A stretch of 64,000 nucleotides of DNA from Hordeum vulgare subsp. vulgare (Eukaryota; Streptophyta; Magnoliopsida; Poales; Poaceae), in NCBI RefSeq assembly GCF_904849725.1, contig NC_058524.1, forward strand, positions 349,739,823 to 349,803,822, in the 5' to 3' direction. Shown one piece after another: positions 23,463-35,906 of this stretch. The notes beneath the pieces were generated by a model. The model had not been told where the DNA came from, searched no databases, and was given only the letters and a program-made list of their open reading frames with translations. A program made the position numbers and the translations under genes. Numbering within the stretch: position 1 is the stretch's first letter; the number at the start of each line of letters is the position of its first letter.

Positions 23463-24957
23463 TGATACGTCCATTTTGAATCATGCTTTTGTATTGATAT
23501 TTATTGCATTATGGGCTGATAATACACATTATGGTACAATACTTACGCCTTTTCTCTCTTATTCTACAAGGTTTACATGAAGAGGGAGAATGCCGGCAAC
23601 TGGAATTCTGGACTGGAAAAAGAGCAATTATGAGTGACCTATTCTACAAAACTCTAAAATTCCTGAGAAGTTACGGGGAATTGTTTTGGAATACTAAAAA
23701 ATATTGGGCGAAAGAAACACCAGAGGGGACCCACCAGGAGATTACAAGCTAGGGGCGCGGCCTACCCCCTGGTCGTGCCCTTCACGCTAGTGGGCCCCCT
23801 GGCAGGCCTCTGGTGCACATCTTCGGCTATATGTAGGGTTTTGACCTGGAAAAAATCATATCAAAGCTTTCGGGACGAAGTGCCGCCGTCTCGAGGCGGA
23901 ACTTCGGCATAACCAATCTAGGGGAAACTTCCATCCGAAGGGGGAAATCAAAGTCATCGTCATCACCAATGATCCTCTCACCGAGAGGCGGTCAATCTCC
24001 ATCAAAATCTTCATCAGCACCATCTCCTCTCCAAATCCTACTTCATCTCTTGTATCCGATCTTTGTCTCAAACCTCAGATTGGTACCTGTGGGTTGCTAG
24101 TAGTGTTGATTACTCCGTGTAGTTCATGCTAGTTTGTTTACTTAGTGGAAGATCATATGTTCGGATCCTTAATGATTATTAATACTCCTTTGATTATGAA
24201 TATGAACATGCTTTGTGAGTAATTATGTTTGTTCCTGATGACATGGGATTAGTCTGGCTATAAGTAATCATGTGAATTTGGTATTCATTCGATATTTTTG
24301 ATGAGATGTATGTCGTCTTTCCTCTAGTGGTGTCATGTGAACGTCGACTACATGACACTTCACCATTATTTGGTCCTGGAGGAAGGCATTCGTAAGTAAT
24401 AAGTAGATGATGGGTTGCTAAAGTGACAGATGCTGAAACCCCAGTTTATGTGTTGCTTCGTTAGGGGCTGATTTGGATCCATATGTTTCATGCTATGGTT
24501 AGATTTATCTTGATTCTTCTTTCGTAGTTGTGGATGCTTGCGAGAGAGGTTAATCATAAGTGGGATGTTTGTCCAATTAAGGGCAGCACCCCAGCATTGG
24601 TCAACCCACATATCAAATTATCAAAGTGACGAACACGAATCATATAAGCATGATGAAAAATAGCTTGACAGAAATTCCCATGTGTCCTCGGCAGCGCTTT
24701 GCTTTATATAAGAGTTTGCCCAAACTTTTCCTTTGCTACAAAAAGGATTGGGCCACCTTGCTGCACCTTTTTACAATTGTTACTTGCTACTCGTTACAAA
24801 TTACCTTATCACAAAACTATCTGTTATCGATAATTTCAGTGCTTGGAGAGAATATCTTACTGAAAACTGCTTGTCATTTCCTTCTTCTCTTCGTTGGGCT
24901 CGACATCTTACTTATAGAAAGGACTACAATAGATCCTCTATACTTGTAGGGTCATCA
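23463..24957 (+). repeat. 5' LTR of element H
   Basis: A 1,495 bp LTR beginning TGATACGTCC and ending GGTCATCA, an inverted TGATGA-type end. It aligns with 56736-57548 over the first ~840 bp. A weak TATA-like GCTATATGTAGG lies near 23827. The primer binding site follows 11 bp after the end. Confidence 0.88.
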
Positions 24958-24968
24958 AAACTCTTTTC

Positions 24969-24984
24969 TGGCGCCATTGCCGAG
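24969..24984 (+). other. Primer binding site of H (tRNA-Asp type)
   Basis: TGGCGCCATTGCCGAG follows the 5' LTR. It is a near match to the complement of the 3' end of plant tRNA-Asp, typical of Athila and related Ty3/gypsy elements. Confidence 0.75.
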
Positions 24985-25229
24985 AAGTGAAGCGTCTTTG
25001 TTGAGTGGTACTTGGTAAGGATAAAATTATATATTGTGCTAAAATTTAATGTCACTTGTCACCATCGAAAATAATCCTTTGAGGGGCTTGTTCGGGGTAT
25101 ATTCACCCTGATCGGAAGCACAAAGAGATGCTCCTCAACCTAGTGCACCTAGTGAAAATATTTATTATGAAATTCCTTTGGGTATGATAGAAAAGCTCCT
25201 AGCTAACCCTTATACAGGAGATGGAACAC
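24985..25229 (+). pseudogene. Leader and gag 5' part of H, split by element W
   Basis: After about 190 bp of leader and damaged gag, a readable stretch ends with LLANPYTGDGT at the W insertion. Gag continues on the other side at 32350 after the target duplication AACAC. A similar gag motif (CYAGDGT) occurs in W itself, showing that H and W are related Athila-type elements. Confidence 0.75.
25225..25229. other. Target-site duplication of W (left)
   Basis: AACAC, repeated at 32350-32354, marks insertion of W into H gag. Confidence 0.92.
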
Positions 25230-26891
25230 TGATACGTCCCAAACGTATCTATAATTTCTGCTTGTTCCATGATCTTTTCGGTGACATTGTTATATGTTTT
25301 GCTACACTTTTATATCATTTTACACATATTTGGACTAACCTACTAACTCAGTGCACCCAGTGCCAGTTTCTGTCTGTTGATGTCTATTTTGCACAGGCTT
25401 TTACCCAATTTTCCGAAGCCCGAAAAATTCCAGGAAAAAATATATAAAAAAATCAGCAAAACAGAAGCTTCCAGATCACCGAAGATGGGCCAGATGGGGG
25501 CCAGGGGCCTCCCAGGCGACCTGATGACGCGGCCAGGCCCTAGGCCGCGCACGGAGGCCGCCTGGGTGGGACCCACAGCCTCCGGTGCCCTTCTTTGGCC
25601 TATATTTCGTCCTCCGAGAGGAAACCCTTCGACAACTTCCAGAATCGGGAATTTCTCCATCGTTCGCCACTGCAGTACTTCCGAGATCGGGAGCATCAGG
25701 AGACCTCTTCCCGGCACCCTGTCGGAGGGAGGATTGACCTCCGGGAGCTTCTCCACCGCCATGGACGCTTCCCATACGTGTCGTGATTAGTCCTCCTTGG
25801 ACCATGGGTCCATGACCAGTAGCTATGTGATGTCTTATATCCAATCTTCTGCTTCAATGGTTAGTCCTTGTGAGCTGCCCTACATGATCAAGGCGTCTAT
25901 GTAATTCTCTTTCTATTGCTATGCTAGGTTTGTTGGGATCCAATGGATTACGAGATTATGTTCAGATTTTTGTGATTTATATATTTCATTATCCTTTTAT
26001 ATTATGTTCCTTAGTGATTCATGCATGTTCTCCTTTTCTATTTATTGCTTTGGCCGAGTAGTAGATTGTAACTCCAAGAGGGAGCGTTATGCATGATTGT
26101 GGGTTCATGCCCCTCGATGTCTAGCTTGAGTGATAGAAACATGAGTCTAGGGGATGTGTTGTTGCCACCAGGGAGAAAACAACAGTGCTTGTGACCACGG
26201 TTGCAAGGATTGTTTACCTTCTGCATAGTTCGTTAATGCAGTTGTCTGTTGCTTTGAGTTTACAATCCGGGTGGGGCTCGCAAATTAATACCGGAGAGAT
26301 GTTCTGGATATATATCTCAAGGTGGATGATTAGTCAGTAGATGCTGATGAATAAATTGTCTACTTGTCTTGGCGTACTGCCCATTACTATTGAACCTCTA
26401 ACTATCAAGTAGCATAATTAGCATTGTGGTGCGTTCATAATTCTGTCAATTGCCCAACTGTGATTTGTTTACCCAAGCATAGTTGTTTATCGTCTTTTGG
26501 GAGAGAGACATCACTAGTGAACATCATGTGACTCCGGTCCATATCACCATCTTTGTTTACACCTCCATCATTTACCGTTTTCATTTACTTTTCCGTTGCA
26601 ATCACTATCACTTTTCCCGCTTGTGTTTTGATCCTTTGCAAACTACAAGGCCGGAGAGATTGACAACCTCTCTATACTTGTTGGGAGCAAAGTTATTAGT
26701 TGTGTGTGTAGATCCACGTCCTCTGCTAGCGCCAGGGTGGAAGACACCTACTTGTTGAGCATAGGAGTCCTCCTGGATTCAATAAACCTTACAATCATTG
26801 TTTGAGGGAAAACTTGCTGCTGACTACATCTCAACCTTCTACTTGGGGTAACCAATGGGGTGCGAGAAGTATATACATCATCTCCTCATCA
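25230..26891 (+). repeat. 5' LTR of element W
   Basis: Begins TGATACGTCCCAAACG and ends CATCTCCTCATCA. A CCTATATTTCG TATA-like element lies near 25606. Reading frames on either strand (for example 25343-25844) are shared with the other LTR but show no domain and are taken as fortuitous. Confidence 0.92.
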
Positions 26892-26902
26892 AGCAAAGTT
26901 TT

Positions 26903-26920
26903 CTCGCGCCGTTTCTGGGA
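26903..26920 (+). other. Primer binding site of W (degenerate)
   Basis: TCGCGCCGTTTCTGGGA, 11 bp after the LTR, resembles the tRNA-Asp-type TGGCGCCGTTGCCGGGG with a few substitutions. Confidence 0.6.
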
Positions 26921-27068
26921 ACTCGAGTCTTCAAGATAGGGGAGTTGCACACTATCTTTTACTTTTTCTTTTTAGTCTTGTTAGTTTGCTTTCTAGTTTT
27001 TGCTTTAGAGTCTTATACCAAAAACCACAAAAAAATTAGTTGTTTTGTTCTTGCTTGTTGCTGCTGCT

Positions 27069-27813
27069 ATGGGTTCGACTGAGAATACTAAGTTGTGTGA
27101 CTTCAGTAGTTAGGCTTATGAAAAACTGCACTCTTAGTTCACTGCTTGGGGAAGGACGCTTTACCACACCCCTGGTAGAAAAGTCTCCTCCACCCACTGA
27201 ATGTATCCCATTCAAAATACCACTTGGGATAATTGAAATAATTAGGAATGATTGTTATGCAGGAGATGGAACAGTCAATCCTAGTATTCATTTGTTGAAA
27301 CTTACAGAACTTTGTGAGTTGTTTAAGATTTCAGGTTTGACAAGAGATCTAGTCATGAGGAAATTATTTGCCTTGTCACTGAAAGGAAAAGCATTGGAAT
27401 GGTATAGGCTACTAGATGATTCTCACCTATGGGATTGGGAAGAGATTCAGTCTCTCTTTTACTCCAAGTTTAATCCTCTTCATGAAGTCCATTTGGATCA
27501 TTGTAACAATGCTTTATGTGATAATTATATTGTTGAGTTTATTCATGATCCCACTGAAAATTATTATGAGAAGGTAACATATGCTTATAGATATTTCAAA
27601 AATATCAAGTTCCCTCTGTTTATGTTGAAGGTTTCGAAGCTGCACTTGTTTTGCCTTCCTATGCTTATTGCTTTGTGCTTCAATGAATTATTGTATTGCA
27701 ATATTCCTATGCATAGGAAGCATGTTAGACTTAAACGTGTTTGGTATTTGCTTCTTGATGCTCTCTTTTGTTCTACAACTGTTATTCCTATGAGAGCATC
27801 ATTAAAATCTTAA
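27069..27813 (+). pseudogene. Gag-like gene of W
   Basis: The likely original start is the ATG at 27069 (MGSTENTKLCDF), but its frame hits TAG after about 14 codons. A frameshift then leads into the open frame that runs to 27813. That frame shows the retrotransposon gag pattern: CIPFKIPLGI, CYAGDGT, LCELFKISGL, LFALSLKGKALEWYRLL, and WEEIQSLFYSKF followed by NPLHEVH. The last ~80 codons lose similarity. Gag would assemble the virus-like particle. It is broken here by at least one stop and one shift. Confidence 0.75.
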
Positions 27814-30699
27814 GCCTATCTTTATGGCTATAAAGAAAGAGCTCTAGGGAGACAACCCTTGTTATTTTTACTTTGAGTTTTCAATTTCAGTTTTAGTGGT
27901 CTTGATGCTTGTTACTATTGTAGCAACATCATTGTATCTTTATTTTTAAGCTTTGTGCCAAGTTATAGCCTCTGATTGCAAGAAAGTTCAAAAATTGTGA
28001 CATGCTGTCCAGAAAAAGATTCTGCCTGACTGACGGAAAAAATCGCCAAAAATCACCAAATCATATTTTTGATATGAATTGTTTTTCTAGCATGCTCTAT
28101 ATAATTGCCTTTGTGGCATTTTTTCTGAGTTTTTTGATTTCAGTTGCAGAAGTGCACCGAATAAATTATTTACTACCTGTTGTTCTGTTTTTCCTAGATT
28201 CTGCCATGTTTTGCGTTTTCATTGATTTGCAAATCCTAAGATTACCTTTTATTTGCAAAACCCTTTTGGAAATCATGAGAAGCAATATATTTTCATGAAA
28301 ATCTTTATTTCCAGCAGGTAAGGAATTATTTTATTAAAGGTACTAACCACTCTAATCAGCTTATGATGAGCTTCGCACGAAGGGAGTTTTCAAGTATGCG
28401 ATGGGAGATGATGAAAGAAGATACATGAGTGTCAAGCGCTCGAGCTTGGGCATGCCCCCATGCACCCCAAGAAATATTCAATGAGACTTAAGCGTCTAAT
28501 CTTGGGGATGCCCCCATGCATCCCCTTCTCTATCAACAATCATCAGTTCGTCCATCTCCATGCTATATTTTTATCACTGCATATGTTATGTGCTATGCTT
28601 GGAGCGTCCTGCTCTTTACTTTTTAGTTTGTTTTAGTTTTGATTTCTGTTCATAACAAGTAGGAGCATAGCCTACCTTGCTTGGGAGAGAAACACGCTCC
28701 ATTCCACTCTAGAACACAACATAGGTATTCATGCTTATCTTTTATGTCTCTTCTCTATCTTTTCGTAGCTATTGTCATGCTTAGCTCTTAGTTTTCATGC
28801 TTACCTTTTTAAGAGCTATTATTTAGGTTGCTTTTGGAACTCTCTTGACTTATCATGCTTATATTCTTTAGAGAGTTGGCAAGTTGCACTGAGTTGTGTG
28901 TCTTGCTTGAGTAGGTAATTGAGATTGCTATTTAAGTATAGTATAGTAACTTGTAATAGTTTTGAGGTATTGATTTGAGTAATGCTTGGATTATTGGTGC
29001 CAAGAGCTTGAGACTATTAGTGATAGGTTTCGTATTTTGGGAAATTCGTGTGTTTTTCAAAAACTAAAAATTAGTTGAGAACTCTAGCTACTAAAATTGA
29101 TCGCTAACCTCTGGAGGGGTTGGAATATATAGAGTACCCTCACGTTACCATGAGTCGAGGATGCGCAAGGATAACCAAACCCCCAAACTCTCCTCCTCGG
29201 GGTACTTGTCTCTTTGTGAACCTCCTAACTAGATAGAGAGTTACCAATAATAAGTGTATGAGTCCTTCGGACTAATGTGAGTATTCGATTGTTGTCACTT
29301 CCACCATCCATATTTTGCTAGCCTCTTCGGTACCGTGCATTGCCCTTTCTCACATTGAGAGTTGGTGCAAACTTCGCCGGTGCATCCAAACCCATGACAT
29401 GGTACGCTCTGTCATACATAAGCCTCATTATATGTTTCCTCAAAACAGCCACCATACCTACCTATTAAGGCATTTCCATAGCCTTTCCGAGATACATTGT
29501 CATGCAGCATCCACCATCTCATGACTTGATCTTCATGTCATACATGCTTTTGCTTGATCGTAGATCCGCATGATAGTTGGGCCTTGCTCCAATTATTGCT
29601 AGATGACGTGCTAGTATCATTGCATATACTGCTACACTGGCAGATGCATACATTTGCATGCATCATGATAGTTTTCACTTTTCTTTATGTTGAGTACTTC
29701 TTATAAAGTGTGATGATCTTCTTTTTATTCATGTAAAACATAGAGTGTTGCCCTTAAGTGAGGAAAAGATCCCAAAGAGGACAAACAAAAGTTCCCAAAG
29801 CGGACAAATGAGAGATAAAAAGAAAGAGCCAAAGAGGCTACAAACAATAAAAAAAGAGGAAAAAGAAATAAATAAATAAAAAGAGAGAAGGGGGCAACAC
29901 TACTATTCCTTTTGAAACATCAGCACTCGTACTCCATTGCTATATTTCTACGACATAGAGATTATCATTCATGCATTATGTGGGGACCCTTACACTATAG
30001 AACTTGGTTTGCATATTCCAATGACGAGCCTCCTCAAATGAGCTCTAGGTATTCATGAGAAAACAAGTTGGATGCAACCCCACTAGTTCCATTAGAGAGC
30101 TTACCTTAGCTCATATGTGCATCCGTTACATGGCAATCCCTACTCCTCACATCATATCTATCATTTGGCTTTCTCTCGCCTAGTTGTCCTCATTGATGTG
30201 AGCCTTTCACACCTTTTTGTCTTCCTTCCCCATCATAATTCTATTTGCCATCCTAAGTGCCAGCGTATCTTGCTTATGCTCATCCCTTGCATGAGTGCTC
30301 AAAGTCAAAAGGCAGAGGATCATTTTGACTTGTGCCTGACTAGTGGTATGGGGATGAGTCAAAATAAGATTCCAAAGGAGACCAAGTGTGAAATTTTAGT
30401 AGATTGAGTTCTCAATTAAAAATATATTTCATTATATCAACCCATATCCCACTTCTTGCACGCAAACACCATTTGGAGACATTCGAGTCATGGACAGCGA
30501 GAGCTCTTGCACCTTTATGTTCTGACTTTGCTAAACTCAATACTAGATATAGACTCTTGCTTGTTATTATCTTGACTTGAATTGCATATCTCACTTGCTT
30601 TACTTTGAAGTTCTTATATGTGTGTTAGCATGTCACCACACAAATTATTGTGTTATCATTTATCGACTCGAGGACGAGAAGAAATTAAGCTTGGGGATG
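27814..30699 (+). other. Non-coding 3' region of W with polypurine tract
   Basis: No conserved coding motif is visible on either strand. There are two PPT-like decoys (28445-28464 and 28501-28520, CTTGGG[C/G]ATGCCCCCATGCA), a purine-rich AT/GA low-complexity stretch at about 29810-29890, and the functional polypurine tract AAGCTTGGGGATG ending at 30699. Short frames such as 30117-30407 do not resemble known proteins. Confidence 0.7.
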
Positions 30700-32349
30700 T
30701 CGATACGTCCCAAACCTATCTATAATTTATGCTTGTTCCATGATCTTTTGGGTGACATTGTTATATGTTTTGCTACACTTTTATATCATTTTACACATAT
30801 TTGGACTAACCTATTAACTCAGTGCACCCAGTGCCAGTTTCTGTCTGCTGATGTCTATTTTGCAGGGGGGGTTTACCCAATTTTCTGAAGCCCAACAAAT
30901 TCCAGGAAAATATATAAAAAAGAGCGAAACAAAACCTTGCAAATCACAAATGATGGGCCAGTGGGGGCCAGGGGATCCCAGGCGACCTGCTGGCCAAGTG
31001 AGGCCCTAGGTCGTGCCAGGAGGCCGCCTGGGTGTGCCACATCGACTCTGGTGCCCTCCTTTGGCCTATATTTAGTCCTCCGAGAGGAAACCCTTCCAGA
31101 ACTTCCGGAATCGCGAATTTCTCCATCGTTCCACCACTGCAGCGCTTCCGAGATTGGGAGCGTGAGGAGACCTCTTCCCGGCACCCTGCCGGAGGGAGGA
31201 TTGACCTCCGGGAGCTTCTCCACCGCCATGTACGCTTCCCGGATGCGCCTTGAGTAGTTCTCCTTGGACCATGGGTCCATGACCAGTAGCTATGTGATGT
31301 CTTCTCTCCAATATTGTGCTTCAATGATTAGTCCTTGTGAGCTGCCCTACATGATCAAGGCATCTATGTAATTTCCTTGCTATTGCTATGCTCAGTTTCT
31401 TGGGATCCAATGGATTATGAGATTATGTTCAGATTTTTATGAGTTATATATTTTATTATCCTTTTATATTATATTCCTTAGTGATTCATGCATGTTCTCC
31501 GTTGCTATTTATTGCTTTGGTCGAGTAGTAGATTGTAACTCCAAGAGGGAGCGTTATGCATGATTCTGGGTTCATGCCCCTCGATATCTAGCGTGAGTGA
31601 CAGAAACATGAGACTAGGGGATGTGTTGTTGCCACCACGGAGAAAACAATGGTGCTTGTGACCATGGTTGCAAGGATTGTTTACCTTACGCATAGTTCGT
31701 TAATGCAGTTGTGTGTTGCTTTGAGTTTACAAATTTGGTGGGGCTCGCAACTTAATACCGGAGAGATGTTCTGGATAGATGTGTCAAGCTGGATGATTAG
31801 TAAGTAGATGTTGATGAATAAAGGGTCTACTTGTCTTGGTGTACTGCCCATTACAATTGAACCTCTAACTATCAAGTAGCATAATTAGCATTGTGGTGCG
31901 TTTGTCAATTTCCCAACTATGATTTGTTTACCCAAGCATAGTTGTTTATCGTCTTTTGGGAGAGAGACATCACTAGTGAACATCATGTGACTCCGGTCCA
32001 TATCACCATCATTGTTTACACCTCCATCATTTACCACTTTCATTTACTTTCTCGTTGCAATCACTATCACTTTTCCCGCTAGTGTTTTGATCATTTGCAA
32101 ACTACAAGGCCGGAGAGATTGACAACCTCTCTGTACTAGTTGGGAGCAAAGTTATTTGTTTTGTGTGCAGGTCCATGTGTTCTGCTAGCGCCAGGGTGGA
32201 AGAACCTACTTATTGAGCCTAGGAGTCCTCCTGGATTCGATAAACCTTACAGTCTCTGTGTGAGGGAAAACTTGATGCTCACTACATTTCAAGCTTCCAC
32301 TTGGGGTAACCAACGGGGTGCGAGAAGTATATACATCATCTCGTCATCA
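30700..32349 (+). repeat. 3' LTR of element W
   Basis: Begins TCGATACGTCCC (one base different from the 5' LTR) directly after the polypurine tract and ends CATCTCGTCATCA. It is about 1,650 bp, followed by target duplication AACAC at 32350-32354. Confidence 0.92.
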
Positions 32350-33145
32350 AACACTACATCCTGATTTGCATCTTATCTTTGTGGATGAAGTTTCTGGATT
32401 ATTTAAGCTTGCAGGTCTGCCCAAGGATGATGTCAAGAAGAAGGTCTTTCCTTTATCTTTGAAGGAGAAGGCATTGACGTGGTATAGGCTATGTAATGAT
32501 ATTGGATCATGGAACTATAACCGATTGAAATTATAATTTCATTAGAAGTTTTATCCTATGCATCTGCTTGATCGTGATCGGGATTATATTTATATTTTTT
32601 AGCGCCGTGAAGGATAAATAATCGCTCAAGCTTGGGGGAGGCTTAAGTTAATGTTATATTTATGCCCCAATCATTAGCTCCCGAGAGAAATTATTATTCA
32701 GAATTTTTATGCTCGGCTCTCTCGTAATGATCAATCCATGCTCGATACTTCTTGTGCTGGTTCCTTTATGAAGAAAGATATTGAATTCAAATGGGACTTA
32801 TTGGAAAGAATTAAACGCAACTCCGAAGATTGGGAACTCGACGAATGTAATGAGTCAGGTATAAGCTTTAAGTTTGATTGTGTTAAATCCTTTATTAACA
32901 CCGATGTTTTTCGCGATTTTAGCACTAAATATGGACTTGACTCTGAGGTATTAGCTTCATTCTATGAATCTTTTTCTACTCATGTTGATCTCCCCAAGGA
33001 GAAGTGGTTTAAATATCATCCTCCCAGTGAAGTTAAAGTAGTTGAACCTATTAAAGTTGAAGAAAAAACTATTATTTATAATGTTGATCCTATTATTCCT
33101 ATTGCTTATATTGATAAACCACCCTTTCCTATTAGAATAAAGTAA
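32350..33145 (+). pseudogene. Gag of H, continued after W
   Basis: Starts with the target duplication and continues gag: GLFKLAGLPKDDVKKK and LSLKEKALTWYRL in the frame to 32536. About 200 damaged bases follow. A further frame at 32738-33145 has DLLERIKRNSEDWELDE and acidic/Lys-rich sequence typical of the gag-protease linker of Athila elements. The exact 13-mer AAGCTTGGGGGAG, identical to the element's polypurine tract, lies at 32628-32640. Confidence 0.7.
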
Positions 33146-33846
33146 CATGCTAAAGCTTCAAATGTGGTTCGTAAGAGTTGTACTAGAACACCTATACCTC
33201 CTGAAAAAATTAAAGTTGAACCTAATATTGCTATGGTTAAAGATCTCTTGGTTGATAATATTGATGGCCATGTCATTGATTTATGTGATGAAGCTGCTAG
33301 AATTTCTAGACCTGATACTAAAGGTAAACAAAGACCTATTGTTGGCGTGCCTGTTGTTTCTGTTAAAATAGCAGATCATCGTTCTCATGTCTTATGTGAT
33401 GTGGGTGCTAGTGTGAGTAAAATTCCTTTACCTTATACCAAGAAATTATGAATGATATTGCACCACCTGAATTAGAAGAAATTGATGTTACCATCAAGCT
33501 TGCTAATAGAGATACTATTTCACCAATTGGGATTGGTAGAGATGTTGAAGTCTTGTGGATGAAAATAAAGTATCCTACCGACTTTCTTGTTCTTGGTTCC
33601 CCCACAAGATGATTTTCCCCCATTATATTCTTTAGACCCTTCTTGAATACTGTTAATGCTAAGATTGATTATGATAAAGAAACAGTTACTGTAAGTTATG
33701 GGGATGTGTCTCATGACTTCAATTTCTCTAAATTTCGTATACAACCCCATGACAAAGAATTGCCTAGTAAAGATGAAATTATTGGTCTCGCTTCTATCGT
33801 TGTGCCTCCTACTGATCCCTTAGAACAATATTTGTTACAGCATTAA
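33146..33846 (+). pseudogene. Aspartic protease region of H
   Basis: The frame at 33164-33451 ends with the protease active-site motif VLCDVGASVS (D-V-G-A-S). The chain then continues in another frame (MNDIAPPELEEIDVTIKLA, from about 33450) and in 33643-33846 (KETVTVSYGDVSHDFNFS). At least two frameshifts or stops separate the pieces. The enzyme would process the Gag-Pol polyprotein. Confidence 0.7.
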
Positions 33847-34745
33847 AATTATATGCATATGAATGAAAGGAATGAAATAGATAAGGTTTTCTTTGATCAA
33901 CAGCCTATTTTGAAACACAAACTGCCTGTTGAAATACTTGGGGATTCTCCTCCACCCAAGGGTGATCTCGTGTTTGAGCTTAAACAATTACCTGATACTC
34001 TAAAGTATGCTTATCTTGATGAAAAGGAGATATATCCTTTTATTCTTAGTGCTAACCTTTCAGAGCATGAAGAAAAGAGGTTATTGAAAACTTTGAGGAA
34101 GCACCGTGCTACTATTGGATATACTCTTGATGATCTTAAGGGCATTAGTCCCACTCTATGTCAGCACAAAATTAATATGGAGCCTAGTGCTAAACCAGTT
34201 GTTGATCACCAACGACGGTTAAAACCTAAAATGAAGGAAGTGGTTAGAAATGAAATACTAAAGCTTCTGGAGGCAGGTATAATGTATCCCATTGTTGATA
34301 GTAGATGGGTTAGTCCCATTCATTGTGTCCCTCAGAAGGGAGGTATTACTGTTGTTCCTAATGATAAGAATGAATTGATCCCCAAAGAATTGTTACAAGA
34401 TACATAATGGTAATTGTATTTAGGCAATTAAATAAAGTTACTAGGAAAGATCATTACCCTGTACCTTTTATTGATCAAATTCTAGAAAGACTATCCAAAC
34501 ATACACGTTTTTCCTTTGTAGACGGTTATTCTGGTTTCTCTCAAATACCTGTGTCAAAAGAGTATCAAGAGAAGACCGCTTTTACTTGCCATTTCGGTAC
34601 CTTTGCTTATAGACATATGCCTTTTGGTTTATGCAATGCACCTGCTACCTTTCAAAGATGTATGATGGCTATATTCTCTGACTTTTGTGAAAATATTGTA
34701 GAGGTATTCATTTATGATTTTTTTCGTTTACAGAACTTCTTTTGA
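33847..34745 (+). pseudogene. Reverse transcriptase of H (catalytic Asp replaced)
   Basis: The first frame (33853-34406) includes the protease-RT linker and fingers (DDLKGISPTLCQHKI; VSPIHCVPQKGG). A frameshift at about 34405 leads to the second frame (34407-34745) with FRQLNKVTRKDHYP, FVDGYSGFSQIPV and FGLCNAPATFQRCM. Where the catalytic F-x-D-D box is expected, the sequence reads VFIYDFF: the first Asp is Tyr. The frame then ends, so the enzyme is inactive for two independent reasons. Length and motifs are otherwise normal for Athila. Confidence 0.85.
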
Positions 34746-35586
34746 TGATTGCTCGAGCAACCTTGATCGAGTTTTGCAGAGATGTGAATAAACTAATCTT
34801 GTCTTGAATTGGGAGAAGTGACACTTTATGGTTAATGAAGGCATTGTATTGGGACACAAAATCTCCAAAAGAGGTATTGAAGTTGATAAAGCTGAAGTTG
34901 ATGCTATTGAAAAAATGTCGTGTCCAACATATATCAAAGTATAAGAAGTTTCCTTGGTCATGCTGGTTTCTATTGGAGGTTTATTAAAGACTTCTCTAAG
35001 ATTTCTAAGCCTCTCACTAATCTTTTGCAAAAGGATGTTACATTCGTTTTTGATGATGATTGTGTAGAAGCATTTGAAATTATTAAGAGAGCCTTGATCA
35101 CTGCACATGTTGTTCAACCACCTGACTGGAACCTACCCTTTGAAATTATGTGTGATTCTAGTGATTATTCCGTTGGTGCTGTTCTAGGAAAAGGAGTTGA
35201 TAAGAAATTAAATTTTATCCATTATGCTAGTAGAACTCTACACAGTGCTCAAAGAAACTACGCTACCATTGAAAAGGAATCTTTAGCAGTTGTGTTTGCT
35301 TGTGATAAGTTTAGACCTTATATTGTTGATTCCAAAGTAACTAGTCACATTGATCATTCTGCTATTAAATACCTTATAGAAAATAAGGATGCTAAACCTA
35401 GACTTACTAGATGGGTTCTTCTGCTACAAGAATTTGATCTGCATATGATTGATAGAAAGGGTGATGATAACCCCATAGCAGATAACTTGTCTAGACTAGA
35501 GAATGTTCTTGATGACACACTACCTATTCATGATAGCTTTCCTCATGAACAATTAGCTGTCACAAATGCTTCGCGTAGTGCTCCTT
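34746..35586 (+). pseudogene. RT connection and RNase H of H
   Basis: 34746-34919 is damaged thumb/connection sequence. The frame from 34920 reads FLGHAGFYWRFIKDFSKI, then RNase H with MCDSSDYSVGAVLG, RNYATIEKESLAVVFA, HIDHSAIKYLIENK and NPIADNLSRLE (D, E, D, D residues in place). The last 3' bases of this block (TCCTT, 35582-35586) are the target duplication of the Sukkula solo LTR. Confidence 0.85.
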
Positions 35587-35881
35587 TGTCACGCCCAAGA
35601 TGCGACCATATCCTCAATTTGGCACGAGGGCCTCGTCAGGGATAGAAGCGCATCTCGTCGTGTCGCAAGAATGGATATCGTTACAAGTACATGTACTAAA
35701 AAGAAGAGATATATATATAGAATTGGCTTACACTCGCCACAAGCTACATCAGAGTCACATCAGTACATTACATAATCATCAAGAGTAAGAGCAGGGTCCG
35801 ACTACGGACGAAAACAAACGAGAAAAGAAGAACGACGTCCATCCTTGCTATCCCAGGCTGCCGGCCTGGAACCCATCCTAG

Positions 35882-35906
35882 ATCGATGAAGAAGAAGAAG
35901 AAGAAG
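35882..35906 (+). repeat. GAA microsatellite
   Basis: A run of about seven GAA units inside the Sukkula-like LTR. Confidence 0.8.

Larger units (their letters stand above)
25230..32349 (+). mobile_element. Non-autonomous Athila-like element W (gag only)
   Basis: A complete 7.1 kb element with LTRs of 1,662 and 1,650 bp, a primer site, a gag-like region, about 2.9 kb without coding capacity, a polypurine tract and perfect 5 bp target duplications. No protease, reverse transcriptase, RNase H or integrase motif is seen on either strand between 27814 and 30699. It must therefore have been mobilised in trans, presumably by an autonomous Athila relative. The LTR pair differs by roughly 5% by eye, so it is younger than H. 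Confidence 0.92.

Noticed and set aside
25343..25844. Overlapping ORFs on both strands in the W LTR, repeated at 30873-31324
   Set aside because: Repeated only because LTRs are duplicated; lengths and frames differ between the two and no domain is visible.
29810..29890. Possible structured RNA or regulatory site
   Set aside because: Simple purine-rich AAAGAG/AAATAA low-complexity sequence with no stem or conserved partner.
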